The notes under the pieces: generated by a model
Databases searched by the model: none
Seen by the model: the letters and a program-made list of their open reading frames with translations, nothing else
What the model was told of the DNA's origin: nothing
Assembly (NCBI GenBank): GCA_942490885.1
Contig: CALNYT010000002.1
Location: 2,976,001 to 3,040,000, forward strand
Length of the DNA: 64,000 bases
Origin: Oceanirhabdus sp942490885
GTDB taxonomy: Bacteria > Bacillota > Clostridia > Clostridiales > Clostridiaceae
Reading direction: 5' to 3'
Translations under genes and position numbers: made by a program
Shown here: positions 44,229-51,686 of the stretch, piece after piece
Position numbering within the stretch: the stretch's first letter is position 1
Layout: every line of letters starts with the position of its first letter

Positions 44229-44296
44229 AAGCATCTTAATATACTGCATATACATTTCCTCAATATTTCTTTTATAAGAAGGTCTCCCTCCTCAAA

Positions 44297-44328
44297 CAAA
44301 AAAATCCCCTCAAACCTAAGTCTGAAGG
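44297..44328 (-). terminator. Intrinsic terminator
   Basis: On the minus strand CCTTCAGAC and GTTTGAGGG form a 9-bp stem with a TTAG loop, followed by ATTTTTTTG. It ends transcription coming from the broken membrane-protein gene and separates it from the opp leader. Confidence 0.75.
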
Positions 44329-44415
44329 AACATAAAATACGCTTCAATATTCACTTATCTTGATACCTTCATTAAATAGACATCTCCAAATTTAAATTAG
44401 GGTGGCAAATACATA

Positions 44416-44923
44416 TTATATCTTTCTCTTATAATTTTCTTTAATTAAAGTAACAACGGTTATAAATGCAATATATAAAGGAATCGTAACTAACAATATT
44501 GCATAAAAATCTCTCGTCGCATTATATGATGAAGTTGAAATTCCTTTTATAATCAAGTGTCCTAAAAGATATGATACTGGGAGGAACAGTATTTTCATTA
44601 TTTGGATTCAAGATAGAATTATTGGCACGAGTTTTTTTAATAGTTCTGTTCCATATGCTATCCCATGTGGTTATGTGATAAACATAACCAGTGTTATCAT
44701 CTGCAGGATAGCTACTGATATCATATCCAGATACTGTATCATCAAATACAGCAATTACAGCTCCATTACCGATTTCCTTTATAGTCACACTTTCTTGACT
44801 ATGCGATATATACTCAGGAGCAGTCAAAAAAGCAATTGTTATAACAAAAATTATTGCCGAAAGCATGATTGAGAATATTATTGTCTGAATTTTTTTCTTT
44901 AGTAATGTTGATTTTATCTTCAT
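44416..44923 (-). pseudogene. Membrane protein gene with a frameshift
   Basis: The first frame encodes an N-terminal transmembrane helix ('IIFSIMLSAIIFVITIAFLT') and an extracellular part ('NGAVIAVFDDTVSGYDISSY', 'YVYHITTWDSIWNRTIKKTR'). Near 44598 the protein moves to another frame as 'FLPVSYLLGHLIIKG' and 'FYAILLVTIPLYIAFITVV' with two more helices. The joint also looks shortened. The family is one of uncharacterised clostridial membrane proteins. There is no good ribosome binding site at the ATG. Confidence 0.65.
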
Positions 44924-45000
44924 TAATGGAGAGGTATTAGTATCTGAGGTATTTGTACCTGAACTTGTGCAAGTACTTGGTAATCTTTATCTGAGTAAAC

Positions 45001-45786
45001 TCACTTGTTAATCCCATTGTTAATAATTCTACTTTTTTTCAATAACATTTCATCTTCCTCTGTAATATCATCCACACTGTAAAACTCATATCCTTCCTCT
45101 CTTAAATAATCAATGACTCTTTGCAAAACCTTTGCGGTTGTTTTTTTATATCTAGAATCGTGCATTAAAATTATGGATGTATTCTTTCCTTTAACATTCT
45201 TTTTTATATTTTCAAAAATCAACTCTTCCGATACGTACCTTTGTATTGTGTCATTAGATGGTACATTCCAATCAATATATTTGAAATCTTTATCTACAAT
45301 AGCTTCTTTTATTCCTTTTAATATAGCGTTAGATTTTATACTTACAAAAGACCCTCCAGGCATCCTTACATATCTGCTTACATCTCCCTTGACATGCTTT
45401 TTAATAACATCTTCGCATTTTTTTAAATCCTCAATGTAACCATCTGCTGATTTGTAAATTTCTTCATATTTATGACTATAACTATGTATACATACGCTCA
45501 TTTCATTGTTAACCAGTTCTTCGATAATATGTGGATATTCTTCAGCTCTACTACCAATTACAAAGAAGCTTCCCTTTATCTGATTTTTCTTTAACACCTT
45601 AATAATATCTAAAGTAACCTCAGGTGATGGACCATCATCAAAAGTTAAGAAAGCCTTCTTTTTTAAATTTGTTCTATCTTTACTTACCTCTGGCTGTACT
45701 TCTTCACATTTAATAGACTTTATGTTCACATTAAAAATCATAATAATTAATACACTTAGCGTTAATAATACTTTAGAAAATTTCAT
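45001..45786 (-). CDS. Secreted polysaccharide deacetylase (NodB domain)
   Basis: A 261-residue family-4 carbohydrate esterase that removes N-acetyl groups from peptidoglycan or other glycans. Seen: hydrophobic signal segment at the N-terminus, motif 1 'AFLTFDDGPSPEV', motif 2 'IHSYSHKYEEIY' (metal-binding His pair), motif 3 'VRMPGGSFVSIKS', motif 4 'YIDWNVPSND', and motif 5 'SIILMHDSRYKK'. Motifs are complete apart from a Gly-for-Pro type variation in motif 3. I start at the ATG at 45786, nine bases after GAGGA; an in-frame ATG lies five codons upstream. Confidence 0.88.
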   Translation of the reverse strand: MKFSKVLLTLSVLIIMIFNVNIKSIKCEEVQPEVSKDRTNLKKKAFLTFDDGPSPEVTLDIIKVLKKNQIKGSFFVIGSRAEEYPHIIEELVNNEMSVCIHSYSHKYEEIYKSADGYIEDLKKCEDVIKKHVKGDVSRYVRMPGGSFVSIKSNAILKGIKEAIVDKDFKYIDWNVPSNDTIQRYVSEELIFENIKKNVKGKNTSIILMHDSRYKKTTAKVLQRVIDYLREEGYEFYSVDDITEEDEMLLKKSRIINNGINK

Positions 45787-45935
45787 CTTATATATCCTCA
45801 TCTACTTAGTTATTTGGCTATATTATATTTCAATCAAATCTCATATTGTCTAAAAAACACGTTTGTTGTTATTATTTTATAGTAGAGTAGTATAACTAAC
45901 TTAGTCTGTGTACCTCCTATTAATACCAAGCGATT

Positions 45936-45987
45936 GCAAAAAAGATTATACGGCTTTAGCCCAATGAGTTTCATGGCTTTAGCCGTT
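45936..45987 (-). terminator. Terminator of the exporter/small-protein unit
   Basis: On the minus strand ACGGCTAAAGCC and GGCTAAAGCCGT pair except for two central positions, followed by ATAATCTTTTTT. It is 45 bases past the 57-residue protein gene and would end the RiPP operon. Confidence 0.65.
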
Positions 45988-46031
45988 TAAGATATTTTTA
46001 TTATTTTTACTGTCTACTTGACTAGGTGCAG

Positions 46032-46205
46032 TTAACTAATACCCATCCCACTATGATAATCCTCTTCTCTCTCCAGTCTATCAACTTCATCAAAAATATC
46101 TTGTGCTTCTTCTAGTGAATATTTATCGTTATCTATATTATTTACTATTTTTTCATTTCCATATTCTGTACTCTGAACTTTATTTATTGTTTTACTTTTT
46201 ATCAA
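46032..46205 (-). CDS. Small acidic protein, 57 residues, in the RiPP operon
   Basis: A TTG-started ORF with an AAGGGG site eight bases upstream. The protein is acidic ('NNIDNDKYSLEEAQDIFDEV', 'DRLEREEDYHSGMGIS'). If the tnpB element is removed, the exporter gene ends at 46244, only 38 bases before this start, so the gene was originally the third gene of the radical SAM operon. I do not recognise it. It could be a second precursor, an immunity protein or a recognition/chaperone protein; none is shown by sequence. Confidence 0.65.
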   Translation of the reverse strand: MIKSKTINKVQSTEYGNEKIVNNIDNDKYSLEEAQDIFDEVDRLEREEDYHSGMGIS

Positions 46206-46279
46206 ATTTTATTCCCCTTACTCAATAAAAACATCAAATTATCTTAAAATTATCTTTCATTTTTTTAATATCACTTAAT

Positions 46280-46420
46280 GTGAACTCTCCTACCACTTGC
46301 TCACGCTGAAGTGGAGGCGTCTTGGTGCATCCAAGAACTTTTCCTGCTTCACAGATTTCGCAATCTACTTTCTCCACAGGCTATCCCCGTAAGACCTACG
46401 GTTCTTAGTTTTTTAGGCTA
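46280..46420 (-). ncRNA. Omega-RNA of tnpB copy 2
   Basis: It has the same scaffold blocks as copy 1 (GTAGGTCTTACGG, GCCTGTGGAGAA, GACGCCTCCA in place of AAGCCCCCA, GAGTTCAC). The base changes in the last stem (GACGCCTCCA/GTGGTAGGAG) still allow partial pairing. The guide would begin ATTAAGTGATATT. The 5' end is estimated. Confidence 0.6.
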
Positions 46421-47510
46421 TTTCTAACAAGCCTTGTTTCAGTATATTTTTACTGGCATTTATATCCCTATCATGAATGCTATCGCATTTAGGACATTTC
46501 CATTCTCTTATTTGTAGTGGCATTTCATCTAGAATATAACCACAATTATTGCAAGTTTTAGATGATGGATACCATCTATCTATCTTATGAGTTTTTCTTC
46601 CATACCATTTTCCTTTATAATCTAGCATAGTAACAAATTTATACCAACTTACATCTGAAATACTTTGAGCTAATTTATCATTCTTCATCATATTTTTAAC
46701 TGCTAAATCTTCAAGAACTATAACTTGGTTTTCGCTTACAATTCTTTTAGATAACTTATGAATAAAGTCTAATCTTTGATTAGATATATGTTCATGTAGT
46801 CTAGCAACTTTTACTCTTTGCTTATTCCAGTTATTACTACATTTTTGTTTACTACTTAATTTCCTTTGTTCTTTTGCTAACTTATTTAATGACTTTTTTA
46901 GATACTTAGGGTTTTCTATCTTTTCACCATTTGATAATATTGCAAAATGACATATTCCTAAATCTATGCCAATATTTTCGGTAACTTTTTCTAATGTATC
47001 TATTTCTGTTTCAATACATATTGCTACAAAATATTTACCACTAGGAGTTTTAGTTACAGTAGCATTTATTATTCTACCTTCAACATATCTATGAATTTTT
47101 GTTTTAACCCATTTCAATTTTGGTAGTTTTATTTTATCTTTTTTTATGTCTATATTATTATTAACAAAATTACTTGTATATGCTTTATAGTTGTCTCTTT
47201 TACTTTTGAATTTAGGTCTGTCAGCTCTACCTTGAAAAAAATTTTTGAAAGCATTATCAAGATTTCTAAGTGTCATTTGTAGTGATGTACTATCAATTTC
47301 TTTAAGCCATACAAATTCTTTTTTCATACTTGGCAACAAATTTTGTTGTTCTGTATATTTCACACATCTTTTTTCATCCTTATATACTTCATTTCTTTGA
47401 TTTAAGAAATGGTTATATATAAATCTTGAACAACCAAAAGATTTCTCAATTACTTCTATTTGGTTTTTATTTGGATATAATCTGAATTTGTATGCTTTGT
47501 TGATTTTCAT
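46413..47510 (-). CDS. tnpB: TnpB RNA-guided endonuclease (copy 2)
   Basis: A 365-residue TnpB, highly similar to copy 1 throughout. RuvC Asp in 'ENIGIDLGICHFAIL', Glu in 'VIVLEDLAVKNMM', Asp in 'SIHDRDINASKNIL', and CNNC...CPKC zinc ribbon are intact. It starts at ATG 47510 (an in-frame GTG three codons earlier is possible); an AAAGGTAG site lies upstream. It is transcribed in the same direction as the interrupted exporter gene, so exporter transcripts may read into it. Confidence 0.93.
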   Translation of the reverse strand: MKINKAYKFRLYPNKNQIEVIEKSFGCSRFIYNHFLNQRNEVYKDEKRCVKYTEQQNLLPSMKKEFVWLKEIDSTSLQMTLRNLDNAFKNFFQGRADRPKFKSKRDNYKAYTSNFVNNNIDIKKDKIKLPKLKWVKTKIHRYVEGRIINATVTKTPSGKYFVAICIETEIDTLEKVTENIGIDLGICHFAILSNGEKIENPKYLKKSLNKLAKEQRKLSSKQKCSNNWNKQRVKVARLHEHISNQRLDFIHKLSKRIVSENQVIVLEDLAVKNMMKNDKLAQSISDVSWYKFVTMLDYKGKWYGRKTHKIDRWYPSSKTCNNCGYILDEMPLQIREWKCPKCDSIHDRDINASKNILKQGLLEIA

Positions 47511-47663
47511 TACGTTCACTACCTTTACTCTTCATATGACATCTTAATTAATCATCAAGAACATTCATTCTTATTATTTCCCATTAATGATTTTTTATCC
47601 AAGTAAAAGCGTTAAGATTACGCATTCATCTCCCACTTATAGAAGATAAGAGACTTCTGCTAG

Positions 47664-49295
47664 TTACGTTAAATTTACTACATAATCTGCTAGCAGAAAA
47701 AGATCTTCATTATGTGTTACTATTATTATAATTTTATCTTTTTTTAATTCATTTATCATAAGTTCAAACTCACGTACTCCACTAGTATCTAATCCCGAAG
47801 TAGGTTCATCAAATATAATCAAATCTGAATTTTTCATTATAACTCTTAGTTGAGAAATCCGCTGTCTTTGGCCCCCTGATAGATTTGCACCTTTTTCATT
47901 CACTCTATACTCTACCCCATTTGTCATCAAATGCAAAAAATCAAATATTTTAAACCTAGCTATTGTCGCATCTATATCTTCATTTGTTAAATTATCATTA
48001 CCATAAGTTATATTGCCCTTAATTGTATCCATAATCAAAACGTTCTCTTGCTCAGATATACCTATTAGTTTTTCCCTAATTGAATACATGTCTAGTCCCT
48101 CAATATTTTTATTATTGTAGTAAATAGAACCATCGTACTCTTCCATATGTAGTCCTAATAGTATATTGATAAATGTCGACTTCCCTGCTCCATTATCCCC
48201 AGTTATACAGTATATATTTCCAGAACTAAAAGAACAACTAAAATTATTAAGTAATTTATTATTCTTATCATAACCGAATGATAAGTTCTTAATCTCAATG
48301 TTATCTATTGATCTTATATTTAGCAAACCATTATGCTCTGGCTTCATACTTAAGATATCCATAGTTCTATTATAGGAAACTAATGTTTTTTGATATTCTT
48401 TTCCAAACTGCAGAAAAAATCTAATAGCAGATATTAACAATGAAAAATATGCACGAATTATAATAAACTCACCTATACTAATTCTTTTGTTAACAATTTC
48501 AATTCCACCAAAGAAGTAAAGTAGTATATACCAAATTTTAGTAATAAATGAGTCACAACTTGTGAATAAATACTGAAACTTACAGTACTTGACTAATGAT
48601 TTAAATAATACATTAGATTTATCAATAATTTTATCATTGAAATAGCTAAAAAGTGCATTTAGCTTGATAAACTTTATATTTAGTAGTTGCTCATTTAAAT
48701 TCGCAAAAAAATGATTTTGATTTTCGTTATAAGCATACCCTGTTTTATATAGTGGCTTTTTCAATAACATGTATACCAACGAATAGATGGGCAGTAATAC
48801 ACATAAAACAACTGTTAGTTTAGGAGTTACATTAAGCAAGATAATTAGTATAACAAATGCTATAATTATTTTGATAAATAAATTTACTATTGTATTTAAT
48901 ACATATGCTATCAAAGTATTTGAATCTGAATTAATCCGCTGATTTAGGTATGTAGCATCCAGATTCTTAAAGAATAAAATTGGTAGCTTTTTCACATGAG
49001 ATAATACACTTATATTAAAGTCCAATACTATCCGATTTTGCAGTTTTGCAATATGCAAGTTCAAAATAAAAGAATTTATAGTTTCTGCAACCCATAATAA
49101 AATTAGAATACCTAAAAAATTATATAGTTTAGATAGATTATCAGTACTTATGGTTAAAACAATATCAAAATATTTACCAGCAAAATAAGGTGTTACTATT
49201 GAAAAGATAGTTGATATTACTGTTAATATCAAAAAGATTGTTACCTTTAGTTTGTATTTTAATATATGACCTTTAACAAGATTATATATTTTCAT
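47664..49295 (-). CDS. ABC exporter (permease-ATPase fusion) of the RiPP locus, C-terminus altered by insertion
   Basis: A 543-residue half-transporter with six N-terminal helices and an ATPase domain: Walker A 'ITGDNGAGKSTFINILLGLH', signature 'GANLSGGQRQRISQLRVI', Walker B 'SDLIIFDEPTSGLD', and H-loop 'IIIVTHNED'. There is no C39 peptidase domain. It should work as a homodimer. It overlaps the radical SAM gene by 14 bases with an AGGAG site inside it. The tnpB element follows 'VVNLT' and provides TAA; without it the protein would end in 14 further residues (LSDIKKMKDNFKII). The catalytic parts are intact. Likely role: export of the modified peptide or immunity. Confidence 0.88.
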   Translation of the reverse strand: MKIYNLVKGHILKYKLKVTIFLILTVISTIFSIVTPYFAGKYFDIVLTISTDNLSKLYNFLGILILLWVAETINSFILNLHIAKLQNRIVLDFNISVLSHVKKLPILFFKNLDATYLNQRINSDSNTLIAYVLNTIVNLFIKIIIAFVILIILLNVTPKLTVVLCVLLPIYSLVYMLLKKPLYKTGYAYNENQNHFFANLNEQLLNIKFIKLNALFSYFNDKIIDKSNVLFKSLVKYCKFQYLFTSCDSFITKIWYILLYFFGGIEIVNKRISIGEFIIIRAYFSLLISAIRFFLQFGKEYQKTLVSYNRTMDILSMKPEHNGLLNIRSIDNIEIKNLSFGYDKNNKLLNNFSCSFSSGNIYCITGDNGAGKSTFINILLGLHMEEYDGSIYYNNKNIEGLDMYSIREKLIGISEQENVLIMDTIKGNITYGNDNLTNEDIDATIARFKIFDFLHLMTNGVEYRVNEKGANLSGGQRQRISQLRVIMKNSDLIIFDEPTSGLDTSGVREFELMINELKKDKIIIIVTHNEDLFLLADYVVNLT

Positions 49296-51099
49296 TTTTA
49301 ATATCTCCTGCCTTCAGTAGCTGAACCTTTAGATTTCCACTTTCCGTTCTGTAAAACTTGAGTTTTCTACCAGTACTATAATCATGTTTCTCGTCGTACC
49401 CCAATGCTTTTATTTTATAAACATCTAAGTCATAGGAGCATTGTATTTCATTTTTATCAACGCTATTATTCATAAAATACACCATGTCATATTCAAAACT
49501 AAAAACCTCTTTTATCAATTTATCAAGATCATTAAATTTCTTGTTTTCTATGAAATTTTTAACTGTGTTTGATCTAAATAACTTAAATTCTTTTCTATTT
49601 TCACTTATCAGCACAGTTAATTTTTCATATGATAAATCTTTTATCTGATCAAACCTCGTACAATTCCTTTCAAAATCAATATATAATGACAGAAGATCAT
49701 TATTGTAATACTTCATAAGCAATGTATACGTTGAATTATATAGATCGCTGAAAAGCCCGCAAATTGTTAAAACGAATTTGTCTATAAACTTATATTTTTC
49801 TCTTGTAATTGATGGGAATTTATGGTACTCAGGAAAAATATATTTATTACTTTCTATCATCTTTACCATTTCTGAATCATCAGTATAGTTATCTATATCT
49901 GAAAAAACATTATCTAGGATCAGCTTGTCCTTGTATTCATTAAACAACTCTGTTCCTGCTAAAATCCATAGTCGATGAAGCTGAATAGAATGGATCTTGT
50001 GGTCTATAGCCCGCCCAATCATATTCATCGTATCCTTAAAATCATTATCTGTCTCCTCAGGAAAACCATAGATAAACGAAAGTGTAACTTTGACTTTATG
50101 TTTTTTTAGACTATTTAGTTTGTTAAATATATCATCTAAATTTAAATTTTTGTTGATTAATTTCTGCATTCTTTTTGAGCCTGTTTCAATACCAATATAT
50201 ATTCCTTCAAGTCCTGCTGCTGCCATTTTTTCTATGATTTCTTCGTCTAGAGTGTCTATTCTACTAGAGCAACTCCATTTTATTTTTAAGTTCTCCTCAA
50301 TCAATCTTTCTGAAAACTCGATAACTTTTTTCTTATTGAAAGTAAACAAATCATGATTCAAATCAATATTTACACATTCATATTTTTCTTTAAGTGTTCT
50401 GATTTCGTTAATTAATCTATCTATACTTTTCAATCTAAACTTTCGTTTCCAAAATATTTTTGTTGAACAATAAGAACAAGTAAATGGGCACCCACGACCT
50501 GACTCAATAGGAATACTTGGTAATTCTTTCATGTTAAGATTCAATAAATCATAATTCAAATAAGGTAAATCATCTAGATTCTCTATTAAATCACATTTAT
50601 TATTACAAACTACTTCTCCCTCTTTTCTATAAGCAATACCATTCACTTTATCCATATCACATGAACCTGTCAAAGCTATAATTATGTCTTCTATGTTTTT
50701 CTCTCCTTCTCCTATACCAATAACATCAATAAAAGAAAATGCTTTCAGAGACTCATATGCAGTTAATGATGCCTGTGGCCCTCCAAAAATTATCTTTATT
50801 TCTGGATTAGTCTCTTTAATTATTTTCGCTATGGCTACACTTATATGATAAGTATGACACATCGTATAAAAGTCAATAACATCTGGTGATTCACTTAGTA
50901 AATACTCCGCTACCATCTTTATTCGCTCCTTAAGCGGTGATGATCTTTTTATACTGCTATTCTTATATAAATCTAAACAATCAATTATTTTAACCTCATA
51001 ACCCTTAGCGTCTAAAATCGTAGCTAAACTAAGATGCCCAAGCGTAACATCATAGTTATAACCATTGAAATTAGATTTTAAAAATAAAATTTTCTTCAT
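49282..51099 (-). CDS. Cobalamin-binding radical SAM enzyme, putative RiPP maturase
   Basis: A 605-residue protein with an N-terminal B12-binding-like domain ('ILFLKSNFNGYNYDVTLGHL', 'IKIIFGGPQASLTAYESLKA', about 1-145) lacking the DxHxxG motif, then a radical SAM domain with the 4Fe-4S Cys triad at C204, C208, C211 ('GRGCPFTCSYC') and 'GLEGIYIGIETGSKRMQKLI'. Residues about 400-605 form an unfamiliar C-terminal region. This class methylates or otherwise remodels unactivated carbons in natural products and peptides. Divergent from a 48-residue precursor and overlapping an exporter gene, it most likely modifies that peptide (inference). The ATG has no visible Shine-Dalgarno; a 17-codon ORF ends four bases before it. 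Confidence 0.85.
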   Translation of the reverse strand: MKKILFLKSNFNGYNYDVTLGHLSLATILDAKGYEVKIIDCLDLYKNSSIKRSSPLKERIKMVAEYLLSESPDVIDFYTMCHTYHISVAIAKIIKETNPEIKIIFGGPQASLTAYESLKAFSFIDVIGIGEGEKNIEDIIIALTGSCDMDKVNGIAYRKEGEVVCNNKCDLIENLDDLPYLNYDLLNLNMKELPSIPIESGRGCPFTCSYCSTKIFWKRKFRLKSIDRLINEIRTLKEKYECVNIDLNHDLFTFNKKKVIEFSERLIEENLKIKWSCSSRIDTLDEEIIEKMAAAGLEGIYIGIETGSKRMQKLINKNLNLDDIFNKLNSLKKHKVKVTLSFIYGFPEETDNDFKDTMNMIGRAIDHKIHSIQLHRLWILAGTELFNEYKDKLILDNVFSDIDNYTDDSEMVKMIESNKYIFPEYHKFPSITREKYKFIDKFVLTICGLFSDLYNSTYTLLMKYYNNDLLSLYIDFERNCTRFDQIKDLSYEKLTVLISENRKEFKLFRSNTVKNFIENKKFNDLDKLIKEVFSFEYDMVYFMNNSVDKNEIQCSYDLDVYKIKALGYDEKHDYSTGRKLKFYRTESGNLKVQLLKAGDIKNENI

Positions 51100-51103
51100 A
51101 AAG

Positions 51104-51157
51104 CTACGGCAATAACATATTACATTTTACTGTTTTCTGTTTTAGCCTTTCCACCAT
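51104..51157 (-). CDS. Possible 17-residue leader ORF before the radical SAM gene
   Basis: ATG to TAG, encoding a short basic peptide beginning MVERLKQKTV. Its stop codon is four bases before the radical SAM ATG, which itself lacks a ribosome binding site, so translational coupling is possible. AAAGG abuts the ATG too closely for a normal site. It may be chance. Confidence 0.3.
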   Translation of the reverse strand: MVERLKQKTVKCNMLLP

Positions 51158-51229
51158 CCTTTCTAATAATATTATCTAAGTATCTACATCCCAATGTAAA
51201 TATTCTACTTTTAACTAGAAGCTATGTAT

Positions 51230-51258
51230 ATTATACCTTTAATTTTATTTTTTTACAA
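51230..51258 (-). promoter_or_regulatory. Promoter of the radical SAM operon
   Basis: On the minus strand TTGTAA, 17 bases, TATAAT. It would give a leader of about 125 bases before the radical SAM ATG. Confidence 0.6.
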
Positions 51259-51268
51259 TAATGTTTAT

Positions 51269-51301
51269 ATATGTAATTATTATGGTATAATAATTACATA
51301 T
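51269..51301. promoter_or_regulatory. Large dyad over the RiPP precursor promoter
   Basis: ATATGTAATTATTA, five bases (TGGTA), then its exact complement. The dyad contains the extended -10 box TGGTATAAT (51283-51291) of the plus-strand precursor gene, so a dimer bound here would block it. It lies 10 bp from the -35 box of the divergent radical SAM promoter. Confidence 0.7.
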
Positions 51302-51324
51302 CACTTAAAGGGGAGGTGTAAAAT

Positions 51325-51471
51325 ATGGAGCAGAATTTACCTGAAACATTAGAATTTGAAAAAGAAATTTTTCAAAAAGATGATATGGAGAGAGGCGTAA
51401 ACGACAGAGTTGATACAACTGTAACTGTTTCTCCTACTTATGTAGGCGGCGGTGTAAGATGGACATTCTAA
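51325..51471 (+). CDS. Putative RiPP precursor peptide, 48 residues
   Basis: A short ORF with a strong GGGGAGGTG site, its own promoter/operator and a large terminator after it. The first ~25 residues (MEQNLPETLEFEKEIFQK...) are acidic and helix-prone, like a leader. The C-terminal core-like part 'TVTVSPTYVGGGVRWTF' is uncharged except one Arg, rich in beta-branched residues, and has a Gly-Gly-Gly run that could be a processing site. There is no Cys, so thioether chemistry is excluded. The adjacent B12-radical SAM enzyme and exporter make a modified, exported peptide likely. The family is not known to me. Cleavage site and modification are unknown. Confidence 0.75.
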   Translation: MEQNLPETLEFEKEIFQKDDMERGVNDRVDTTVTVSPTYVGGGVRWTF

Positions 51472-51478
51472 TAAATTA

Positions 51479-51533
51479 GAAAAAAGGGCTGTTCCTTGGC
51501 AATTTATAAATTGCTAAGGTTAGAGCCCTTTTT
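51479..51533 (+). terminator. Strong terminator after the RiPP precursor
   Basis: AAAAGGGCT at the base pairs with AGCCCTTTTT, and an inner stem GCAATTTATAAATTGC is flanked by CCTTg/TAAGG. The T run follows. It begins eight bases after the stop, so the precursor is transcribed alone. Confidence 0.9.
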
Positions 51534-51686
51534 CATTTCTGTAATTGAATCGTATTTAGCTAACTTTTGTATTACTACGTTTTTAAAACATCTCTTTGAA
51601 TTTCAATCTTTTTATAGTCAATTTCACATACATTAACTAATTCATCAAATTTGACACCATGAATTATTACCTAGGCTCCACTTTAT

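Larger units (their letters stand above)
46280..47667 (-). mobile_element. IS200/IS605-type element carrying only tnpB (copy 2)
   Basis: A 1388-bp element closely similar to copy 1, bounded by TTTAAC before its left end and GAGTTCAC at its right end. It has no tnpA. It lies inside the last codons of the ABC exporter gene. Joining the flanks restores a reading frame across the site, which confirms both boundaries. Confidence 0.9.

Noticed and set aside
44005..44277. 90-codon hydrophobic ORF upstream of opp
   Set aside because: No ribosome binding site; it runs through the structured leader hairpins on the opposite strand, which explain the sequence better.
45950..45987. Repeated GGCTTTAGCC as a possible CRISPR or iteron
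   Set aside because: There are only two copies, and they are arms of one hairpin followed by a T run on the minus strand, so it is a terminator.
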